From assembly GCA_038200385.1 (NCBI GenBank), contig JBBPYA010000265.1:1-10203 (forward strand): 10,203 bases of DNA, in the 5' to 3' direction. Shown here piece after piece: positions 5,769 to 10,203 of this stretch. The position numbers and the translations under genes are program-made. How positions within the stretch are numbered: position 1 is the stretch's first letter; the number at the start of each line of letters is the position of its first letter. This DNA is from JBBPYA01 sp038200385. Its GTDB lineage: Bacteria; Actinomycetota; Actinomycetes; Mycobacteriales; Geodermatophilaceae. A model generated the notes under the pieces. The model was not told the origin of the DNA, made no database searches, and was given only the letters and a program-made list of their open reading frames with translations.

Positions 5769-7045
5769 GGGTAGCCGTGCTCGGGTGCGGGGTGGTCGGC
5801 TCCCAGGTCGTCCGGCTGCTCCGGGAGCAGGCCGACGAGCTGACCGCCCGGGTCGGTGCGCCGCTGGAGCTGGCCGGTGTCGCCGTCCGCCGCCCGCGCC
5901 GACATGCCGACATCGAGCCGGAGCTGCTCACCACCGACGCCATGGAGCTGGTGCGACGGTCCGACGTGGACATCGTGGTGGAGGTGATCGGCGGGATCGA
6001 GCCGGCCCGCAGCCTGATCCTGGCCGCCCTGGCGGCGGGCCGCTCCGTCGTCAGCGCGAACAAGGCACTGCTGGCCGAGGACGGAGCCGCGCTGCACGCG
6101 GCGTCCCGCGCGGCCGGCGTCGACATCTACTACGAGGCCTCCGTCGCCGGAGCCATCCCCTTGCTGCGCCCGCTGCGGGAGTCCTTGGCGGGGGACCGGT
6201 TGCGTCGCGTCGTCGGGATCGTCAACGGCACGACGAACTACATCCTGTCCCGGATGGACGAGACCGGTGCCGGGTTCAGCGAGGCCCTGGACGAGGCGAC
6301 CGCGCTGGGCTACGCCGAGGCCGATCCCAGCGCGGACATCGACGGCTTCGACGCGGCCGCCAAGGCGGCGATCCTGGCCGGCCTGGCGTTCCACACCCGG
6401 GTCACCGCCGCCGACGTGCACCGCGAGGGCATCGCCGACGTCACCGCGGCCGACGTGGCCGCGGCCAAGAAGATGGGCTGCACGGTCAAGCTGCTGGCGA
6501 TCTGCGAGCTGGTCGACACCCCGGGCGGCACCGCCGCCTCGGTGCGCGTGCACCCCGCGATGATCCCGCGCAGTCATCCGCTCGCCGGGGTCGGCGGTGC
6601 GTTCAACGCGGTGTTCGTGGAGGCCCAGGCGGCCGGCGAGCTGATGTTCTACGGCCAGGGCGCCGGCGGGGCCCCGACCGCCAGCGCCGTACTGGGCGAT
6701 CTGGTGGCCGTGGCGCGCAACCGGCTGGCCGGCACCAGGGGCCCCGGTGAGTCCGCGTACGCCGACCTGCCCATCCGACCGATGGGGCAGACCGACACCC
6801 GCTACCACGTCAGCCTGGACGTCGCGGACCGAGCCGGTGTCCTCGCGGCGGTCGCGACGGCCTTCGCCGAGCACGACGTCAGCATCTCCACGGTCCGCCA
6901 GGAGGGTCGCGGCGAGCAGGCCGGACTGGTCATCGTCACGCACACCGCGCCGGACCGGGCGCTGTCGGCGACGGTGGACGATCTGCGCAAGCTGGACTTC
7001 GTCCGGGCCGTCACGAGCGTCATGCGGGTTGAGGGCGAGCGCTGA
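5765..7045 (+). CDS. hom: Homoserine dehydrogenase with ACT domain
   Basis: This protein of 426 residues reduces aspartate semialdehyde to homoserine with NAD(P)H, the branch point towards threonine and methionine. The Rossmann domain begins at once with VAVLGCGVVG (Gly7, Gly9, Gly12). SANKALLAEDG contains the conserved catalytic-site lysine Lys100. The catalytic domain shows YYEASVAGAIPLL, VNGTTNYIL and GYAEADPSADIDGFDAAAK. A C-terminal ACT domain starts near residue 347 with YHVSLDVADRAGVLA and should mediate feedback by threonine, as known for this family in corynebacteria. The GTG at 5765 overlaps the lysA stop by 4 nt; an earlier start would lie within lysA and lengthen the protein beyond the nucleotide fold. 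The start of thrC overlaps its stop by 1 nt. The gene is called thrA in mycobacteria, but here it carries no aspartokinase part. Confidence 0.97.
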   Translation: MRVAVLGCGVVGSQVVRLLREQADELTARVGAPLELAGVAVRRPRRHADIEPELLTTDAMELVRRSDVDIVVEVIGGIEPARSLILAALAAGRSVVSANKALLAEDGAALHAASRAAGVDIYYEASVAGAIPLLRPLRESLAGDRLRRVVGIVNGTTNYILSRMDETGAGFSEALDEATALGYAEADPSADIDGFDAAAKAAILAGLAFHTRVTAADVHREGIADVTAADVAAAKKMGCTVKLLAICELVDTPGGTAASVRVHPAMIPRSHPLAGVGGAFNAVFVEAQAAGELMFYGQGAGGAPTASAVLGDLVAVARNRLAGTRGPGESAYADLPIRPMGQTDTRYHVSLDVADRAGVLAAVATAFAEHDVSISTVRQEGRGEQAGLVIVTHTAPDRALSATVDDLRKLDFVRAVTSVMRVEGER

Positions 7046-8118
7046 TGGCCGCGGCCGGGCCCGGCTGGGCCGGATTGATCCGGCAGTACGGCGATCGCCT
7101 GCCGGTGACGGCCGCCACGCCGGTCGTGACTCTGCTCGAGGGGGCCACGCCGCTGCTGCCGGCTCCGACGCTGTCCGAGCGGACGGGCTGCGAGGTGTAC
7201 CTGAAGGTCGAGGGCGCCAACCCCACCGGCTCGTTCAAGGACCGCGGCATGACGGTGGCGATCAGCAAGGCCCGGGAGGAGGGGGCCAAGGCAGTCATCT
7301 GCGCCTCCACCGGCAACACCAGCGCGTCGGCCGCGGCGTACGCCGCCCGGGCCGGGCTGCTCTGCGCGGTCCTCGTCCCGAGCGGCAAGATCGCGCTCGG
7401 CAAGCTTGCCCAGGCCCTGGTGCACGGCGCCAAACTGCTGCAGGTGCGGGGCAACTTCGACGACTGCCTGGCGCTGGCGGCCAAGCTCGCGCAGGACTAT
7501 CCGGTGTCCCTGGTCAACAGCGTGAACGAGTACCGGATCGAGGGCCAGAAGACCGCCGCCTTCGAGATCGTGGACGTGCTTGGCGACGCCCCGGACGTGC
7601 ACTGCTTGCCCGTCGGCAACGCCGGCAACATCACGGCGTACTGGAAGGGCTACGTCGAGTATGCCGCGGATGGCGTGGCCCGGCAGCGTCCCCGGATGTT
7701 CGGCTTCCAGGCCAGCGGCGCCGCGCCGATCGTCCGGGGCCACGTGGTCCACGACCCCACCACGATCGCGACCGCGATCCGGATCGGCAACCCGGCCTCC
7801 TGGACCCGCGCGCTGGACGCCCGGGACGCCTCGGGAGGCTGCATCGAGTCGGTCACGGATCGGCAGATCCTGGCCTGCTACCGGCTGCTGGCCCGGGCGG
7901 AGGCCGTCTTCGTCGAACCGGCCAGTGCGGCCAGCGTGGCCGGGCTGCTGCAGGCGCATGAGCAGGGCGTCGTACCGGACGGGTCCCGGGTCGTGTGCAC
8001 CGTCACTGGCAACGGCCTCAAGGACCCGCAGTGGGCGATCTCCGGCGCCCCGGCGCCGGTCACCATCGACGTCGACGCCCAGGCCGCCGCCCGGCTGCTG
8101 GGACTCGACCCGGGATGA
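7045..8118 (+). CDS. thrC: Threonine synthase
   Basis: This pyridoxal phosphate enzyme of 357 residues converts O-phosphohomoserine to threonine, the last step of the pathway. It is the short actinobacterial type, lacking the long N-terminal extension of the enterobacterial form. ANPTGSFKDRG contains the cofactor lysine Lys65; ASTGNTSAS forms the phosphate and substrate pocket; LPVGNAGNITAYWKGY is the glycine-rich loop contacting the cofactor phosphate; EPASAASVAG lies near the C-terminus. The ATG at 7045 overlaps the hom stop by one base (TGATG), and GAGGG at 7031-7035 offers a usable ribosome binding site about 9 nt upstream, the best in the operon. thrB follows with a 4-nt overlap. An early TPVVTLLEGATPLL strand is typical of the family. 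No regulatory site is seen within. Confidence 0.97.
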   Translation: MAAAGPGWAGLIRQYGDRLPVTAATPVVTLLEGATPLLPAPTLSERTGCEVYLKVEGANPTGSFKDRGMTVAISKAREEGAKAVICASTGNTSASAAAYAARAGLLCAVLVPSGKIALGKLAQALVHGAKLLQVRGNFDDCLALAAKLAQDYPVSLVNSVNEYRIEGQKTAAFEIVDVLGDAPDVHCLPVGNAGNITAYWKGYVEYAADGVARQRPRMFGFQASGAAPIVRGHVVHDPTTIATAIRIGNPASWTRALDARDASGGCIESVTDRQILACYRLLARAEAVFVEPASAASVAGLLQAHEQGVVPDGSRVVCTVTGNGLKDPQWAISGAPAPVTIDVDAQAAARLLGLDPG

Positions 8119-9086
8119 GCCCGGCGCCCGGCCCGGCCGGCCGCGTCACCGTGCGGGTGCCGGCCACCAGCGCCAACCTCGGGCCGGCCTTCGACTGCGC
8201 GGGGATCGCTCTTCAGCGGTACGACGAGATCGATGCCGCACTGCTCGAGGGTGGTCTGCGGATCACGGTGGCCGGACAGGGTGCCGATGAGGTGCCGCGC
8301 GACGAGAGCCATCTCGTCCTCCGCGCGGCCCGGGTGGCCTTCGACCGGCTGGGAGGCCAGCCGCCGGGCCTCGCCCTGGACTGCCGGAACGACATCCCGC
8401 ACGGTCGCGGTCTCGGGTCCTCCGCGGCGGCCGTGGTCGCCGGCATCCTGCTCGCCCGGGCGTTGGTCCCCGGCGGGGCAGACCGGTTGCCCACCGCCGA
8501 GCTGCTGGTGCTGGCCGATCAGCTGGAAGGTCACCCCGACAACGTGGCGGCCTGCCTGCTCGGTGGCCTGACGCTGGCCTGGTCCGAACAGCCCCCCGGT
8601 GCCGAGGTCGCTACGGTGCGCGCCACCCGGCTGGACCCGCACGCCGACTTGGAGCCGGTGGTGTTCGTGCCGGCCGCGCGACTGTCCACCGCGGCGGCCC
8701 GCGGCCTGCTTCCTGATGTCGTCCCGCACCGTGACGCGGCGCGGGGCGCCGGCCGGGCCGCGCTGCTGGTGCACGCCCTCACGAGCGCCCCCGATCTCCT
8801 GCTTGCGGCCACCGACGACGTACTGCACCAGCCCTACCGGGCCACCGCGATGCCGGACTCGGCAGCCCTGATCGCCGTGCTGCGCCGGGCCCGCATCCCG
8901 GCCACCGTGTCCGGGGCCGGACCCAGCGTGCTTGCCTGGTCACCACCGGGAGCGCCGGCGGCCTGGTGGAGCGGTCACTGCCCCGCGGGTTGGGCGGCGC
9001 TGCCGCTGGCCATCGACCGGGACGGCGCGCGCATCCTCCCGGCCGGGCCGGCCGGGAACACGCCGGTGACGACCAGTGTTGTGTGA
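8115..9086 (+). CDS. thrB: Homoserine kinase
   Basis: This GHMP-family kinase of 323 residues phosphorylates homoserine with ATP, making the substrate of threonine synthase. Motif 1 is VPATSANLGPAFDCAG (15-30). Motif 2, the ATP phosphate loop, is GLGSSAAA (99-106), preceded by NDIPHGR. Motif 3 near the C-terminus is ATVSGAGPSVLAW (263-275). Length is close to the mycobacterial enzyme. The ATG lies in an ATGA overlap with the thrC stop; upstream there is only a weak GGGA, so translation is probably coupled. It is the last gene of the biosynthetic operon; a 234-nt gap separates it from rho. A GC-only inverted repeat near the 3' end (9038-9056) may be a folding block but has no U tract. The catalytic order hom-thrB-thrC differs from the gene order hom-thrC-thrB, as in mycobacteria. 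Confidence 0.97.
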   Translation: MSPAPGPAGRVTVRVPATSANLGPAFDCAGIALQRYDEIDAALLEGGLRITVAGQGADEVPRDESHLVLRAARVAFDRLGGQPPGLALDCRNDIPHGRGLGSSAAAVVAGILLARALVPGGADRLPTAELLVLADQLEGHPDNVAACLLGGLTLAWSEQPPGAEVATVRATRLDPHADLEPVVFVPAARLSTAAARGLLPDVVPHRDAARGAGRAALLVHALTSAPDLLLAATDDVLHQPYRATAMPDSAALIAVLRRARIPATVSGAGPSVLAWSPPGAPAAWWSGHCPAGWAALPLAIDRDGARILPAGPAGNTPVTTSVV

Positions 9087-9107
9087 CTGCCAGGCACCGT
9101 CTAAGCT
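9079..9107 (+). promoter_or_regulatory. Candidate rho promoter
   Basis: TTGTGT (9079-9084) and TAAGCT (9102-9107) are separated by 17 bp. The -35 matches TTGACA at its first three bases; the -10 fits TANNNT. It overlaps the thrB stop. Transcription would start near 9114, giving a rho leader of roughly 207 nt. The prediction rests on spacing and sequence only. Confidence 0.4.
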
Positions 9108-9320
9108 TGGCCCGTCAGCCGCCCCAGGGGGCGAGCACCCGCGGGATTCGACAACGGCAACCTGATCGCTTTCGTCGCCCCGCTCCAGCATTCGGTTCTG
9201 TGGTTTCCGGGCACGGTCATCCGACCGTTCCCGAACCCGGCACTACGCCACTGTGGCTGACTTCGCTCCGCCCGCGCCGGCTCGTCGTGAGTCCGGTCGC
9301 CGCAGGAAGGACCCGCACAC
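9087..9320 (+). promoter_or_regulatory. thrB-rho intergenic region, long rho leader
   Basis: This 234-nt gap holds no convincing gene. From the candidate start near 9114 it would form a leader for rho. A small hairpin CGCCC-CAGG-GGGCG lies at 9120-9133, followed by C-containing, weakly structured sequence (for example around 9148-9215) of the kind Rho can bind. rho genes in several bacteria repress themselves by Rho-dependent termination in the leader, so the same is plausible here, though not shown. The rho ribosome binding site AGGAAGG is at 9304-9310. No U-tract terminator for thrB is visible, so read-through from the upstream operon is also possible. Confidence 0.5.
9120..9133 (+). other. 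Short GC hairpin at the start of the rho leader
   Basis: CGCCC pairs with GGGCG around a CAGG loop. It is not followed by a run of T, so it is not a standard intrinsic terminator. It could cap the 5' end of the rho leader or stop processive decay of the upstream mRNA. Confidence 0.35.
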
Positions 9321-10203
9321 TTGAACGACACCACCGACCTCCTGTCCGCCGCTGAGCATCAGCGCGCCGACAGCTCCGACGCCGTCCCAGCGGTGTCACC
9401 CGACAACCCACCGGCAGCCGCTCGATCGCGGCGTCGCGCCGGTGGCCTGTCCGGGATGGTCCTTCCCGAGCTGGCACAGCTCGCCGGGACCCTGGGCATC
9501 AACGGCATCAGCAAGATGCGCAAGAGCGACCTCATCGCCGCCATCCAACAGCGCCAGAACGGTTCCGGGCACCCCGGAGGTACGCCGGTGACCGAGCCCG
9601 GCGCCGCGGCGTCGGCCGGCCCGGCCGCGTCCACCGAGCGACGCCGGCGTACTGCCAGCCGACCCGCCGGCGCCCCCGCAAGCTCCGCCGGGCAGGGCGA
9701 CTCCGAGTCGGTGGCCGCCGAGCCGGGCCAGTCCGGTCCGTTCGCCACCGCCGCCGCGAGTGCCCCCACCGGGACGACACCAGTCCGCCCGGAGCAGGAC
9801 CAGCCCGCCCGCGAGCGGGACCAGCCAGTCGCCAATGGCGCGGTCGCTGGACAACCCGGCGACACCCCGACCGGTTCCGAGGACCGGTCCGGCTCGGAGC
9901 GGCACCGCGAACGGCAGGGCCGCGACCGCGCCGGAACCGGCCGATCCGACAGCCAGGGCTCAGGCCAGCGCGGTTCGGACGCCCGAGCCGACGGGCGCAG
10001 TGGCACCCGGGAGGACAACCGCGGGAGCGACACCCGCAACGACGGTGGCCGCAACGACAATCGCGGGAACAACGACAGCCGTGGGAGCAACGACAACCGC
10101 GGGAGCAACGACAACCGCGGCAACAATGACAACCGGGCGAACAACGACAACCGCGACGACGACTTCGAGGGCGGCGGCCGCCGCCGGCGGGGCCGCTACC
10201 GCG
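9321..10203 (+). CDS. rho: Transcription termination factor Rho, N-terminal part (cut by the window end)
   Basis: Rho is a hexameric RNA helicase that ends transcription. Only the first 294 codons are here. The TTG at 9321 has AGGAAGG about 10 nt upstream; the frame has a TGA at 9288 and no ATG or GTG between, so TTG is the only reasonable start. Residues 41-81 form the Rho_N helix bundle, with GGLSGMVLPELAQLAG and KMRKSDLIAAIQ. From about 82 the chain becomes a long disordered insertion, first Pro/Ala/Ser-rich, then Arg/Asp/Gly/Asn-rich. Hexapeptide repeats near NDNRGS run from residue 245, and an acidic DDDFEGGG to basic RRRRGRYR switch leads into the RNA-binding domain. Such insertions are known in actinobacterial Rho and help it act on GC-rich, structured RNA. 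The primary RNA-binding and ATPase domains lie beyond 10203. Position after thrB agrees with the mycobacterial order. Confidence 0.95.
   Translation, partial: MNDTTDLLSAAEHQRADSSDAVPAVSPDNPPAAARSRRRAGGLSGMVLPELAQLAGTLGINGISKMRKSDLIAAIQQRQNGSGHPGGTPVTEPGAAASAGPAASTERRRRTASRPAGAPASSAGQGDSESVAAEPGQSGPFATAAASAPTGTTPVRPEQDQPARERDQPVANGAVAGQPGDTPTGSEDRSGSERHRERQGRDRAGTGRSDSQGSGQRGSDARADGRSGTREDNRGSDTRNDGGRNDNRGNNDSRGSNDNRGSNDNRGNNDNRANNDNRDDDFEGGGRRRRGRYR
10053..10154 (+). repeat. 18-bp tandem repeat inside rho
   Basis: About 5.7 in-frame copies of an 18-bp unit close to AACGACAACCGCGGGAGC. Each encodes a hexapeptide like NDNRGS or NDNRGN. Units start at 10053, 10071, 10089, 10107, 10125 and 10143, the last one partial. 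Copies differ at a few bases, more often at third positions. The array sits at the end of the disordered Rho insertion, and slipped-strand change in copy number would keep the frame. Confidence 0.9.

Noticed and set aside
5657..7959. Long minus-strand open frames opposite hom and thrC
   Set aside because: They are shadows of conserved plus-strand enzymes and have no family features of their own.
9198..9355. Short plus-strand frame from a GTG in the rho leader, overlapping the rho start
   Set aside because: There is no ribosome binding site or recognisable peptide; a leader peptide cannot be supported from one sequence.
9359..10150. Minus-strand open frame with repeated LSLLPR-like peptides
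   Set aside because: It is the antisense of the rho repeat and disordered region; Rho_N motifs and a ribosome binding site support the plus strand.
10053..10154. CRISPR-like array
   Set aside because: Units are contiguous with no spacers, 18 bp long, and in frame with rho; this is a coding tandem repeat.

Overview
The window is very GC-rich with G or C at most third codon positions, frequent GTG/TTG starts and tightly overlapping genes. Together with the gene order argS-lysA-hom-thrC-thrB-rho, known from Mycobacterium tuberculosis, this points to an actinomycete (Actinomycetota). I cannot fix the genus from sequence alone.

Left part (1-1092). A fragment of a nucleotidyltransferase gene on the minus strand runs off the left edge. 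It abuts the 3' end of a complete tRNA-Arg(CCG) gene with no start codon between them, so it looks like a decayed or rearranged remnant. Next comes a divergent pair: a small cupin protein (minus) and a MarR-type regulator (plus). The short region between them carries a perfect 16-bp palindrome flanked by two degenerate copies at exactly 21-bp spacing, a strong candidate operator array.

Middle left (1100-2736). A two-gene minus-strand unit encodes two membrane-anchored proteins with extracytoplasmic domains: a DUF3105 protein, then a His-rich DUF305 protein 16 nt downstream. It converges on marR and diverges from argS across a short promoter region. The argS start appears to be leaderless.

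Main operon (2737-9086, plus). argS, lysA, hom, thrC and thrB are joined by 1-4 nt stop/start overlaps. They encode arginyl-tRNA synthetase, the last step of lysine synthesis, and the homoserine dehydrogenase, threonine synthase and homoserine kinase steps towards threonine. Lysine and threonine/methionine are both products of the aspartate pathway. In corynebacteria argS-lysA is known to respond to arginine and lysine.

Right end (9087-10203). A leader of about 200 nt with a candidate promoter precedes rho, which starts at TTG with a good ribosome binding site. Only the first 294 codons are present: the N-terminal Rho_N helix bundle and a long disordered, Asn/Asp/Arg/Gly-rich insertion ending in a hexapeptide tandem repeat. 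The RNA-binding and ATPase domains lie beyond the window.

Most of the window is conserved core metabolism. The parts most worth a second look are the triple 21-bp-phased operator, the nucleotidyltransferase remnant at the tRNA, the DUF3105/DUF305 pair, and the rho leader and disordered insert.
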